Assembly: GCA_002325605.1 (NCBI GenBank)
Contig: DCSM01000075.1
Location: 1-13,878, forward strand
Length of the DNA: 13,878 nt
Source: Chloroflexaceae bacterium UBA1466
GTDB lineage: Bacteria; Chloroflexota; Chloroflexia; Chloroflexales; Chloroflexaceae
Direction: 5' to 3'
Below the pieces are notes generated by a model, which did not search any database, was not told the origin of the DNA, and saw only the letters and a list, made by a program, of their open reading frames with translations. The position numbers were made by a program, and so were the translations under genes. Shown piece by piece: positions 1 to 7,264 of this stretch (position 1 is its first letter; each line of letters begins with the position of its first letter).

Positions 1-13
1 CGGGGCGGGGCCG

Positions 14-50
14 TTCCCTGAGCGTGTCGAAGGGAAGTTCGGCAAGCTCA
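14..50. repeat. REP-like imperfect inverted repeat
   Basis: The left arm TGAGCGTGTCGAA (19-31) and right arm TTCGGCAAGCTCA (38-50) can form a 13-position stem around the six-base loop GGGAAG, with one mismatch and one T-G wobble. A competing short stem pairs TTCCCT (14-19) with AGGGAA (31-36). The core resembles the dispersed CCCTGAGC..TCGAAGGG hairpin found between genes in many bacterial genomes; that resemblance is from memory. It lies downstream of the minus-strand Uma2 gene and could act as a 3'-end RNA structure, but it has no T-tract. Confidence 0.55.
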
Positions 51-79
51 CTTACCGCAACCGCAAGCTCACTTACCGC
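42..79. repeat. 17-base direct repeat, 21-base period
   Basis: GCAAGCTCACTTACCGC occurs exactly twice, at 42-58 and 63-79, a period of 21 bases. The first copy overlaps the right arm of the neighbouring hairpin, so the duplication copied part of that element. Only two copies are present and the spacers differ, so it is not a CRISPR. The rest of 80-210 shows no gene or signal that I can support. Confidence 0.7.
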
Positions 80-210
80 TCAACCAACGGGGCAGGGCAA
101 AGAGTTTTCCCGTAAAGATATTCTAACACCAATTAGTCGCTGCGTGGTGGGGAGGCTTGGGGAGCTTGAAAGGCGGTGGGCGCGATGGCACAAGTTCGTT
201 GCCTTGCGCT

Positions 211-765
211 TCAAAATAGCTCCGCGACCTTAATAGCGAAGCCAGGGAGAACCGCCTCGCAGGTCAACAGGTCTTCGGCGTGAAAGGTCTGCTTTTGGGT
301 GAGACTTTGATAGGCTAAAACCTGTTGTTTCGCTGGATCAACAAGCCAAACGACTTTTACCCCAATGGTCAAATACTCTTCCAGCTTCGCCAAAACTTCG
401 CGCCAGCGGTCATTAGGCGACAGAATCTCGACCACAAGCTCAGGCGCGACATCGAGGTACGTTGGCTCAGTGCGCTGGTTGAAACGTTCAAAGGAGATAA
501 AGGCGGCATCAGCGGCCCGAATCGTATCAGGGTTGCGGCGCGTGTAGATGCCAACTTCGCCACAGAAAGTCTTGCCTAACCCGTGCTGGCGGGCAAAAGC
601 CCGAATGGCACTAGCGAAGTTGAGTTCGCATTCACAGTGGTCGTAGCCTGGAGGGGTCATCGGGACAAATTCTCCTTCAATTAACTCAGCGGGGCCTTGC
701 TGCTCCAGGGCGGCAAAATCTGCGCCCGTGAGGAGCATAGGCGGGGCATAAATTTGTGTAACCAT
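211..765 (-). CDS. Uma2 family (DUF820) PD-(D/E)XK nuclease-like protein
   Basis: This complete 184-residue protein is the usual size for the Uma2 (DUF820) family of restriction-endonuclease-like fold proteins, whose cellular role is mostly unknown. Family signatures are visible in order: ELIEGEFVPMTPPG (27-40), RAADAAFI with a candidate catalytic Asp86, PELVVEILSPND with Glu113, AKLEEYL with Lys127, and VVWLVDP (138-144). The Asp, Glu and Lys give an apparently intact PD-(D/E)XK-type active site. The start is supported by TGAGG six bases upstream and by a promoter at 811-839. No toxin, antitoxin or modification partner is adjacent, so it looks like a solitary copy. The family is typically numerous in Cyanobacteria and Chloroflexota. 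Nuclease activity is inferred from the fold and has not been shown. Confidence 0.88.
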   Translation of the reverse strand: MVTQIYAPPMLLTGADFAALEQQGPAELIEGEFVPMTPPGYDHCECELNFASAIRAFARQHGLGKTFCGEVGIYTRRNPDTIRAADAAFISFERFNQRTEPTYLDVAPELVVEILSPNDRWREVLAKLEEYLTIGVKVVWLVDPAKQQVLAYQSLTQKQTFHAEDLLTCEAVLPGFAIKVAELF

Positions 766-810
766 CTAAAACCTCACTTTCGACACGCTTTGGGGTTTGG
801 TCGCAATCTC

Positions 811-839
811 ATTATAGCCTATTTCTAGCCCAAATGCTA
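811..839 (-). promoter_or_regulatory. Candidate promoter of the Uma2 gene
   Basis: Read on the minus strand, a perfect -10 box TATAAT (811-816) follows a weak -35 box TAGCAT (834-839) at a 17-base spacing. The predicted start of transcription is near 804, giving a leader of about 40 bases. The -10 is preceded by GGC, not by the TGC seen at most other promoters here. Confidence 0.55.
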
Positions 840-864
840 CTTTGTTCGCTTTTCCCTAAAAGCC

Positions 865-893
865 AAAAGGCAGGGATTGTGCAATCCCTGCCT
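865..893 (-). terminator. Rho-independent terminator of ppdK
   Basis: An 11-base perfect stem (868-878 with 883-893, arms around GGCAGGGATT and AATCCCTGCC) has a four-base loop. On the minus strand it is followed by TTTT, a GGC interruption, then TTTT again. It begins about 35 bases after the ppdK stop codon, as expected for the 3' end of that transcript, and separates it from the Uma2 promoter. Confidence 0.85.
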
Positions 894-926
894 CTGTGGC
901 CAATGCCTATTTAGCTTTGCGCTTGC

Positions 927-3554
927 TTACTTATCGCGTTCCTTGGCTTCCAGGGAAGCTTGGGCCGCGGCCAAACGGGCAATCGGGACGCGGTAGGGTG
1001 AACAACTGACGTAGTTTAGCCCCGCTTTGAAGAAGAACTTGACGCTTTCGGGGTCGCCACCGTGTTCGCCGCAAATCCCAACTTTGAGGTCGGCGCGAGT
1101 GCTGCGGCCCTTCGCCACGCCCATCTGTACCAATTGGCCCACGCCTTCTTGGTCAATGGATTGGAAGGGGTCGTCGCTCATAATTTTGCGCTCGACGTAG
1201 GCTGGCAGGAAACGCCCTGAGTCGTCGCGGCTGAGGCCCATACAGGTCTGGGTCAGGTCGTTCGTGCCAAAGCTGAAGAACTCCGCCACGCCCGCGATCT
1301 TATCGGCGGTCAAGGCGGCACGGGGCAATTCAATCATCGTGCCGACGAGGTAGTCAAAGGTTGTGCCACTTTCCTTTTGAACCTCTGCCGCAACGTCCCG
1401 CACCACTTGCTCTTGCAGCTTCAATTCCTCAACCCCCAAGATCAAGGGGATCATGACTTCAGGCTTGACCACAATCCCTTTTTTCTTCATGGCCACGGTG
1501 GCTTGGAAGATTGCACGGGCTTGCATCTCTGTGATTTCAGGGTAGATAATCCCCAAGCGGCAGCCCCGGAAGCCTAACATCGGGTTGAATTCATGCAGCG
1601 CCTCGACGCGAGATTTGACCTTCTCGACGGGTACGCCTAACTTGTCGGCGAGAGCTTGCATATCTTCGATGTTGTGAGGCAGGAATTCGTGCAAAGGTGG
1701 GTCGAGCGTGCGGATGGTGACGGGCAAACCATTCATTTCGCTGAAGATACCTTCAAAGTCACCTTGTTGCAAGGGCAGAATCTTCGCCAAGGCCTTGCGG
1801 CGATCATCTATGGTATCCGCCAAAATCATCTCGCGCACGGCATCAATGCGATCCCCTTCGAAGAACATATGCTCAGTTCGACAGAGGCCAATTCCTTCTG
1901 CGCCGAAGCCGCGAGCAACTTTCGCATCATGGGGCGTATCCGCGTTGGTCCGAACGCCCATTTTGCGGAACTCATCAACCCATTCCATGAAGATTCCAAA
2001 GTCGCCCGAAAGTTCAGGCTTGACGGTGGGCAATTGCCCCACAAAGACTTCGCCTGTCCCGCCGTCGAGCGTGACCCATTGGAGCTTCTGAATGACAGTG
2101 TCGCCAACCGTAACGGTCTGGTCGGCATAATTGACCTTGAGAGAGCCTGCGCCTGCGACGCAGGGTTTGCCCATCCCCCGCGCAACCACCGCCGCGTGAC
2201 TGGTCATCCCACCACGAGCGGTCAGAATCGCTTGCGCCGCGACCATGCCATGGAAGTCTTCGGGCGCGGTCTCGACGCGGATCAAAATGACTTTTTCGCC
2301 CTGCGCGGCCAATTCCTCGGCTTGGTCAGGATCAAAAACGGCTTTGCCCGAAGCAGCACCGGGCGAAGCAGGTAAGCCTTTGGTCAAAACAGGGGTTTTG
2401 GCCTTGACTTTGGGGTCAATCATCGGGTGGAGCAATTGATCAAGCTGGGCCGGGTCGACGCGCATAATCGCGGTGGCTTTGTCAATTACACCCTCGTTCA
2501 CCATGTCAACCGCAATTTTGATGGCGGCTGGGCCCGTGCGCTTGCCATTGCGGGTCTGCAACATCCAGAGTTTGCCCCGCTCAATGGTGAATTCCATATC
2601 CTGCACGTCTTTGTAATGGGCTTCCAGCTTGCGCGCAATGGTCATGAATTCTTCATAGACTTCACCCATGGTCGCTTTGAGTTCGCTAATCGGCTGGGGC
2701 GTGCGAATCCCCGCGACCACGTCTTCGCCTTGGGCATTGACGAGATATTCGCCAAAGATCAGGGCTTCGCCCGTGCTGGGGTTACGCGTAAAGGCTACGC
2801 CTGTCGCACTATCGTCGCCCATATTCCCAAAAACCATCGCTTGAACATTGACGGCTGTGCCCAGCTTATCAGAAATCTTGTTAATGCGCCGATAATCTAC
2901 CGCACGACGGCCATTCCAAGAGTTGAAAACCGCCGCAATCGCTTCGCGTAACTGATCGAGGGGGTTTTCAGGGAAGTCAATGCCCTTTTCAGCCTTAATG
3001 ATCGCCTTGAATTCTTCAGCAATCTGGGCAAGTTCATCAGCACTTAGGTCGGTGTCCGTGCGTTCGCCGTGGCCTTTGAACTTTTCCATGACATGCTCAA
3101 ACTTATCGCCTTCCACGCCCAACACGATCTTGCCAAAAAGTTGGACAAAGCGGCGATAGGCATCCTGGGCAAACCGCCGATTGGCAGTCTGCGCGGCCAA
3201 ACCTTCGAGCGTTTCCTTGTTCAAACCCAGGTTGAGGACAGTGTCCATCATCCCTGGCATGGAGAATTTGGCTCCGCTCCGGACAGAAACGAGCAACGGA
3301 TTTTTGGGATCCCCAAACTTGCGGCCCGTCTGGGCTTCGATGTCTTTCAAGCCTTCCAGGGCTTGTTCCCACAGCCCTTGCGGAAACTGCTTGGTGTCGG
3401 AATAGGCATTGCATGCGGCTGTCGTAATCGTGAAGCCCGGCGGGACTGGCACACCGGCGTTGGTCATTTCGGCGACCCCTGCGCCTTTGCCCCCCAGCAA
3501 ATCGCGCATGGTGGTGTTGCCTTCACGGAACAGATAGACCCACTTCTCGGCCAT
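927..3554 (-). CDS. ppdK: Pyruvate, phosphate dikinase
   Basis: The enzyme interconverts pyruvate, ATP and phosphate with phosphoenolpyruvate, AMP and pyrophosphate in the cytosol. It can serve gluconeogenesis or pyrophosphate-linked glycolysis. The protein is complete at 875 residues, the normal family length. An N-terminal nucleotide-binding domain (about 1-340) contains GGKGAGVAEM (21-30) and SVRSGAKFSMPGMMDTV (90-106). The swivelling phosphohistidine domain carries GGMTSHAAVVARGMGKPC, with catalytic His453 and Thr451, the usual site of regulatory phosphorylation. The C-terminal PEP/pyruvate barrel (about 520-875) contains GLCRTEHMFF, SFGTNDLTQ and GICGEHGGD with catalytic Cys828. The start is supported by CAGGAG (3564-3569) ten bases upstream and by a promoter at 3657-3685. 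It appears to be transcribed alone. No gene for a PPDK regulatory protein is visible nearby. Confidence 0.98.
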   Translation of the reverse strand: MAEKWVYLFREGNTTMRDLLGGKGAGVAEMTNAGVPVPPGFTITTAACNAYSDTKQFPQGLWEQALEGLKDIEAQTGRKFGDPKNPLLVSVRSGAKFSMPGMMDTVLNLGLNKETLEGLAAQTANRRFAQDAYRRFVQLFGKIVLGVEGDKFEHVMEKFKGHGERTDTDLSADELAQIAEEFKAIIKAEKGIDFPENPLDQLREAIAAVFNSWNGRRAVDYRRINKISDKLGTAVNVQAMVFGNMGDDSATGVAFTRNPSTGEALIFGEYLVNAQGEDVVAGIRTPQPISELKATMGEVYEEFMTIARKLEAHYKDVQDMEFTIERGKLWMLQTRNGKRTGPAAIKIAVDMVNEGVIDKATAIMRVDPAQLDQLLHPMIDPKVKAKTPVLTKGLPASPGAASGKAVFDPDQAEELAAQGEKVILIRVETAPEDFHGMVAAQAILTARGGMTSHAAVVARGMGKPCVAGAGSLKVNYADQTVTVGDTVIQKLQWVTLDGGTGEVFVGQLPTVKPELSGDFGIFMEWVDEFRKMGVRTNADTPHDAKVARGFGAEGIGLCRTEHMFFEGDRIDAVREMILADTIDDRRKALAKILPLQQGDFEGIFSEMNGLPVTIRTLDPPLHEFLPHNIEDMQALADKLGVPVEKVKSRVEALHEFNPMLGFRGCRLGIIYPEITEMQARAIFQATVAMKKKGIVVKPEVMIPLILGVEELKLQEQVVRDVAAEVQKESGTTFDYLVGTMIELPRAALTADKIAGVAEFFSFGTNDLTQTCMGLSRDDSGRFLPAYVERKIMSDDPFQSIDQEGVGQLVQMGVAKGRSTRADLKVGICGEHGGDPESVKFFFKAGLNYVSCSPYRVPIARLAAAQASLEAKERDK

Positions 3555-3587
3555 ACTATAAAACTCCTGTTTCTGTTAGATCCAAAA

Positions 3588-3608
3588 GCGAAGTGATCAT
3601 AACTTCGC
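3588..3608 (-). other. Leader hairpin upstream of ppdK
   Basis: A perfect seven-base inverted repeat, GCGAAGT (3588-3594) and ACTTCGC (3602-3608), flanks a seven-base spacer. It falls inside the predicted ppdK 5' untranslated region, about 20 bases upstream of the ribosome binding site. It may stabilise the mRNA or do nothing. There is no T-tract to suggest attenuation. Confidence 0.4.
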
Positions 3609-3636
3609 CACAAGCGAAACAAACTACCCTGCTTAC

Positions 3637-3650
3637 CTGGCATTTGCCAG
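3637..3650. promoter_or_regulatory. Palindrome at the ppdK transcription start, possible operator
   Basis: CTGGCATTTGCCAG is an inverted repeat with six-base arms and a two-base centre. On the minus strand it covers roughly +1 to +14 of the predicted ppdK transcript, directly after the -10 box. That is a classic location for a repressor site, but it could equally be a small 5' hairpin. No regulator gene lies nearby. Confidence 0.35.
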
Positions 3651-3656
3651 TGCCAT

Positions 3657-3685
3657 ACTTTAGCACAAAGTGCGTTAGGATGCAA
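3657..3685 (-). promoter_or_regulatory. Candidate promoter of ppdK
   Basis: On the minus strand, -35 TTGCAT (3680-3685) and -10 TAAAGT (3657-3662) are spaced by 17 bases, with an extended TGC directly before the -10 (3663-3665). Transcription would start near 3650, giving a leader of about 95 bases that contains the palindrome and hairpin listed separately. Confidence 0.6.
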
Positions 3686-3711
3686 ACTACCGCGCCTCGC
3701 GCCGCAGAGCT

Positions 3712-3746
3712 AAAAGCCCGCTTAGGTTTTGGAACCTAAGCGGGCT
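3712..3746 (-). terminator. Rho-independent terminator of the TPR gene
   Basis: A perfect 14-base stem (3715-3728 with 3733-3746, core AGCCCGCTTAGGTT) closes a four-base loop. On the minus strand the stem ends in CT and runs into TTTAG, a short T-tract. It lies 37 bases beyond the stop codon of the TPR gene and upstream of the ppdK promoter, so it separates the two genes. Confidence 0.82.
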
Positions 3747-3782
3747 GAGAGTTCGAGCGAGATAGCTTTGAGGCCAGAGCAA

Positions 3783-5672
3783 CTATTTAGTTGTAGATAA
3801 TTCCTGGATTAGGCTCTGGGCCCGCTCCTGATTAAATGCTGAAAGCCGCCCAAGCTTGAGTGCCTCTTGGAGATCGGTTAGGGCCGCCTCTTTTTGCTGC
3901 TTTTCAGCTTTGACTAAACCCCGCAGGTAATAGTAAGTGGCGCGTTGGGAAAAAGTAGGTTTTCGGTCAAGCGCCTCATTCAAGTCGGGGAGGAAACGAT
4001 TGACATAGCCTAACCACGCCAAGGCCTCTAAATCATGCGACTCAAGGTTAAGGGCTTTCTCAAAATCGGTGCGGGCTTTGGCGTAGCATTCATCCTTCGT
4101 GGCACAACGAGGGGGTTGGCCAGAAGAGGCTAAGTTATCGCCAATCTGGGCATAGGCGATCCCCCGCCAGAGGAACGCATATCTAAAATTAGAGACCCTT
4201 TTGATTATCTGATCGAGGTCGGTAATCGCTTCAGTAAATTGCCCATTAGCCAAATAGACACTACCGCGCCGTGCATAACCGAAAACATAGAAGGGATTAA
4301 GTTCGAGAGCCTTATTCAGATCGGCAAAAGCCTTGGTTAAATCCCCTTTTTCAGCATAGACTGTCCCCCGAACCACGAGAGCATAGAGATTTTGGGGGAC
4401 TAGGCTCAACGCTATGTTGCAATCCGCTAAAGCTTTATCATATTTCCCCTGAATGCGGTAAGCATAACAGCGATTGGCATGACCTATGCTTTGAAAAGAG
4501 AGGGGAATTTCGGTCTGGCTTAAAGCCGAAGTTATAGCAAAGACCGCTTTTTGGACCGTGGTATCATAGTCGTCATCTAAAGCATAGGCATAGCGGACAT
4601 CGGTTACACCGATTAATACTTGGCTTAGAAAGAGGATGCCACTTGCCAATTCTCTTTGGGCCGTGAGATTCTTGAAATCGGCCAACGTCCAGGACTGGAT
4701 GCCTTCATACGTTCGCTTTCCAGGATTGAAGGTAAAGTCGATCTGGGCATCAACCACCTCAAAATGCAAATTGACCGCGACCTTATCGTCGAGAAGCTTA
4801 TAGGAACCCCAAATGACCGCCTCATCCTCTGTCTCTTTGCCAATCTGCCAAGCTTTTTCGCTTCCTTCCTCTTCCGTAATCGTGTCATCCACGAATTCGA
4901 CCTGCACATTGGGATATAAGCTGAGTTCCTTCCTGATAACTTGCAGGATCATATCCGTGAGGAGGTAAGAATCTTTCCCCTCGGAGTCGACAATCTTGGT
5001 GACAATGATCTTCATCTTGTCTTCTGAGCGTTGAATGCTGTTGGCATAGATGGTTCCGCTCCCAGCCATTAGCATCCCCAAGAACATTCCCCCAAGCGCC
5101 AGGCGTTGGAATGAAGGTTTTGTGAGGTGAACTGCCAAGTAGATTGAGCCGATCCCCAACATCAAGCCCAGCGCCACGATGATCAAGATTTCAGTCCTAA
5201 AATCTTTTTCCTGGTCAAGGTAGACCGTCGCGGCCATCAGAATGAAGAAGGGGAAGAAAACCAAACCAACCATGGCGATTAAGCGCTCTACCTTCGGTAA
5301 GGCTCGCTTATGGGCCAGCAACAATTCGTGAATGCTAAAACCCCACAAGCCAACGAGGAGCGCCAAAAGAACCCAGAGCGTGTTTGGCGAGATAAGATTC
5401 GCCTTGCCTAGCTCTTGGAAGGAATCCTTCAGGTCTTGGGTACTTGCCGAATATCCTTTCACTAAATCAGTGACCACTTTTCCTGTGGCCAAGACACTGG
5501 AGCTAATGGCCACCAACTTCTTGGGGTCGAGATAATCATCCAAATCGTCCCAAGACAGTTTACCGTCCTTTTCATCTTTGGTTTCCGTGGCCTTTGGTGT
5601 ACCTTCAGCCTTTCCATCCGTACTGACAGGCAAATTCGGTTCCTGTAAAACTGGTTGGGTCTCTTTTGGCAT
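3783..5672 (-). CDS. Four-helix membrane protein with C-terminal TPR repeats
   Basis: I do not recognise a named family for this 629-residue protein. Residues 1-50 are a charged, probably disordered cytoplasmic tail. Four hydrophobic helices follow at about 98-120, 130-151, 161-183 and 190-210. Residues 218-310 look like a small alpha/beta domain (MKIIVTKIVDSEG, then a strand pattern ending VAVNLHFEVVDAQ), reminiscent of TolB N-terminal-like domains that precede TPRs; this is a weak analogy. At least five TPR-like repeats span about 393-610, with typical signatures such as YDKALADCNIALSLVPQN and AFADLNKALELNPF. One repeat has an insertion with two cysteines (C523, C529). With four helices, both termini lie on the same side of the membrane. 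The start has AAAGGA about 12 bases upstream, a rather long spacing. It is probably a single-gene unit with its own promoter and terminator. A scaffold or stress-related assembly role is only a guess. Confidence 0.85.
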   Translation of the reverse strand: MPKETQPVLQEPNLPVSTDGKAEGTPKATETKDEKDGKLSWDDLDDYLDPKKLVAISSSVLATGKVVTDLVKGYSASTQDLKDSFQELGKANLISPNTLWVLLALLVGLWGFSIHELLLAHKRALPKVERLIAMVGLVFFPFFILMAATVYLDQEKDFRTEILIIVALGLMLGIGSIYLAVHLTKPSFQRLALGGMFLGMLMAGSGTIYANSIQRSEDKMKIIVTKIVDSEGKDSYLLTDMILQVIRKELSLYPNVQVEFVDDTITEEEGSEKAWQIGKETEDEAVIWGSYKLLDDKVAVNLHFEVVDAQIDFTFNPGKRTYEGIQSWTLADFKNLTAQRELASGILFLSQVLIGVTDVRYAYALDDDYDTTVQKAVFAITSALSQTEIPLSFQSIGHANRCYAYRIQGKYDKALADCNIALSLVPQNLYALVVRGTVYAEKGDLTKAFADLNKALELNPFYVFGYARRGSVYLANGQFTEAITDLDQIIKRVSNFRYAFLWRGIAYAQIGDNLASSGQPPRCATKDECYAKARTDFEKALNLESHDLEALAWLGYVNRFLPDLNEALDRKPTFSQRATYYYLRGLVKAEKQQKEAALTDLQEALKLGRLSAFNQERAQSLIQELSTTK

Positions 5673-5723
5673 CGTTCGGTAGTTCCTTTCATCGAGTAAA
5701 AGTTTAAATCTCCTTAGCTATAC

Positions 5724-5732
5724 ATTGTAGCA
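5724..5732 (-). promoter_or_regulatory. Candidate extended -10 promoter of the TPR gene
   Basis: On the minus strand, TGC followed by TACAAT forms an extended -10 element (5724-5732), predicting a leader of about 45 bases. No good -35 is found at 16-18 bases, so it may depend on the extended -10. It lies back to back with the fabF promoter, with about 30 bases between the two -10 regions and upstream elements that nearly abut. Confidence 0.45.
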
Positions 5733-5759
5733 TATTTTAGTTCGCTAAAGCCAGAGCTT

Positions 5760-5788
5760 TTGCAGCCTCTCGCAGCCCATGCTATAAT
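5760..5788 (+). promoter_or_regulatory. Promoter of fabF-holB
   Basis: TTGCAG (5760-5765) and a perfect TATAAT (5783-5788) are spaced by 17 bases, with an extended TGC (5780-5782). This is the strongest promoter match in the window. Transcription would begin near 5795, leaving a leader of about 22 bases that contains AAAAGG as the ribosome binding site. It fixes the fabF start at 5817. Confidence 0.75.
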
Positions 5789-5816
5789 CCTTTGAAATTA
5801 AGCAAAAGGTTATGGT

Positions 5817-7244
5817 ATGGCGCAAATTACACACGACCAGCGAGCCGCCTTACGCCAACGGCTGTTGGCTTGGGCTTCCGCACAGGAAGTCTTAACGGAA
5901 GAAACCCTCGCGGAACAGATCGACCAACTCCTCCAGGAAGTTCTCAGTGCAAACCCTTTAACCGAGCCGCTTCGCCAGCCCCTGGCGGAGTTAGCCGAAG
6001 ATCAGCGCGTTGTCGTAACGGGGATGGGGCTAGTAACGCCGTTTGGGATTGGGATTGCCCCTTTTTGGCAGGGTTTGACCGAAGGACGCAGCCCGGTGAG
6101 GCGCATTACGTTTTGTGATCCATCTGATTTTCCTTGCCAGATCGCGGCGGCGGTTCCCGATTTCAGGCCCCAGGATTTCCTGGGCAGCAAGGAAGGGCGG
6201 CGGATGTCCCGGGCCAGCCAATTTGCAGTAGCCGCGGCCCAAATGGCGTTGAATGATGCTCATTTAAGGATTGATCAAGCGAATTGCTATGATGTAGGGA
6301 CGCTGATCGCTTGTGGGGGGACATCTATGGCGGATACGGAGCAGGCAGTTCGCACGATGTTGGAAAAAGGCCCCACCAAAGTCAGTCCATTCTACATTCC
6401 AATGGCTTTGCCCAATATGGCTGCATCACAAGTTGCGATTGAGCTGGGGATCAAAGGCTATACCTCCGCGATTAGCACGGCTTGCGCGGCGGGGGCCCAA
6501 GCGATAGGGGAGGCCGCGGCGGTGATTCGGCGGGGCGCAGCAGAGATCATGGTGGCGGGGGGAACCGAAGCACCTTTGAGCCAGTTAGGTCTCGCCAGTT
6601 TTTGTGCTATGCGGGCCCTCAGCACCCACAACGCCGACCCCCAACGAGCTTCGCGGCCTTTCGACCTGGAGCGCAATGGTTTTGTCCCAGGCGAAGGGGC
6701 CGGCATCCTCATCTTAGAGCGCTTGACCAGTGCCCGGAGGCGGCGGGCCCCGATCTACGCTGAATTGGTCGGCTATGCCAGCACCTGCGATGCCTACCAC
6801 ATCACGGCCCCCGAACCCAACGGCGACGGGGCGGCTCGTGCTATCCGCCAGGCGCTCTTCAATGCTAACACCAGTCCCCAGCAGGTTGATTATATCAATG
6901 CCCATGCTACTAGCACTCCCGCCGGCGACCTCGCTGAAACGAAGGCCATCAAGCAAGTTTTTGGGGAATATGCGTATAGCGTCCCCATTAGTGCCCCCAA
7001 ATCTATGATTGGCCACTTGACAGGAGCTTCGGGAGCCGTTGAAGCTGCCGCTTCGATCTTGACCATTAAGCATAACCTCTTACCCCCTACGATTAACCAA
7101 GAAAAGCCTGACCCCGCCTGCGATTTGGATTACATTCCCAATGTGGCTCGCCCTGCGGATGTCCAAACAGTCATTTCAAACTCCTTTGGTTTCGGCGGAG
7201 TCAATGCGGTCTTAGTCTTTCGCCGGTTTCAGCTTAAAGCCTGA
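5817..7244 (+). CDS. fabF: Beta-ketoacyl-ACP synthase II with 60-residue N-terminal extension
   Basis: FabF condenses malonyl-ACP with acyl-ACP during fatty-acid elongation in the cytosol. The synthase core begins at about residue 64 (RVVVTGMGLVTPFG). Its catalytic triad is intact: Cys223 in ISTACAAGAQAIG, His363 in NAHATSTPAGD and His400 in SMIGHLTGASG. Each is exactly 60 positions beyond its E. coli FabF counterpart (C163, H303, H340), so the core is normal and the length of 475 reflects an N-terminal addition. That extension (1-60) is predicted to be two amphipathic helices (about 6-22 and 26-44) and a linker, from a sequence I do not recognise. The long start is supported by the promoter at 5760-5788 and AAAAGG seven bases upstream, and no suitable start precedes the core. 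No acpP, fabD or fabG is adjacent. holB follows after 20 bases. A polyketide or other specialised synthase role is possible but not indicated. Confidence 0.93.
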   Translation: MAQITHDQRAALRQRLLAWASAQEVLTEETLAEQIDQLLQEVLSANPLTEPLRQPLAELAEDQRVVVTGMGLVTPFGIGIAPFWQGLTEGRSPVRRITFCDPSDFPCQIAAAVPDFRPQDFLGSKEGRRMSRASQFAVAAAQMALNDAHLRIDQANCYDVGTLIACGGTSMADTEQAVRTMLEKGPTKVSPFYIPMALPNMAASQVAIELGIKGYTSAISTACAAGAQAIGEAAAVIRRGAAEIMVAGGTEAPLSQLGLASFCAMRALSTHNADPQRASRPFDLERNGFVPGEGAGILILERLTSARRRRAPIYAELVGYASTCDAYHITAPEPNGDGAARAIRQALFNANTSPQQVDYINAHATSTPAGDLAETKAIKQVFGEYAYSVPISAPKSMIGHLTGASGAVEAAASILTIKHNLLPPTINQEKPDPACDLDYIPNVARPADVQTVISNSFGFGGVNAVLVFRRFQLKA

Positions 7245-7264
7245 GCCAGAAAAAATAAAACCCT

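Noticed and set aside
42..79. Possible CRISPR repeats
   Set aside because: There are only two copies with a four-base spacer and no further units, so this is a short tandem duplication.
24..233. 69-codon plus-strand ORF at the left edge
   Set aside because: It runs through the hairpin and the 21-base repeat, gives low-complexity repeated residues, overlaps the Uma2 3' end and has no ribosome site.
1656..2375. 239-codon plus-strand ORF opposite ppdK
   Set aside because: It lies wholly antisense to the conserved ppdK coding sequence and its product looks like a shadow translation with no recognisable motifs.
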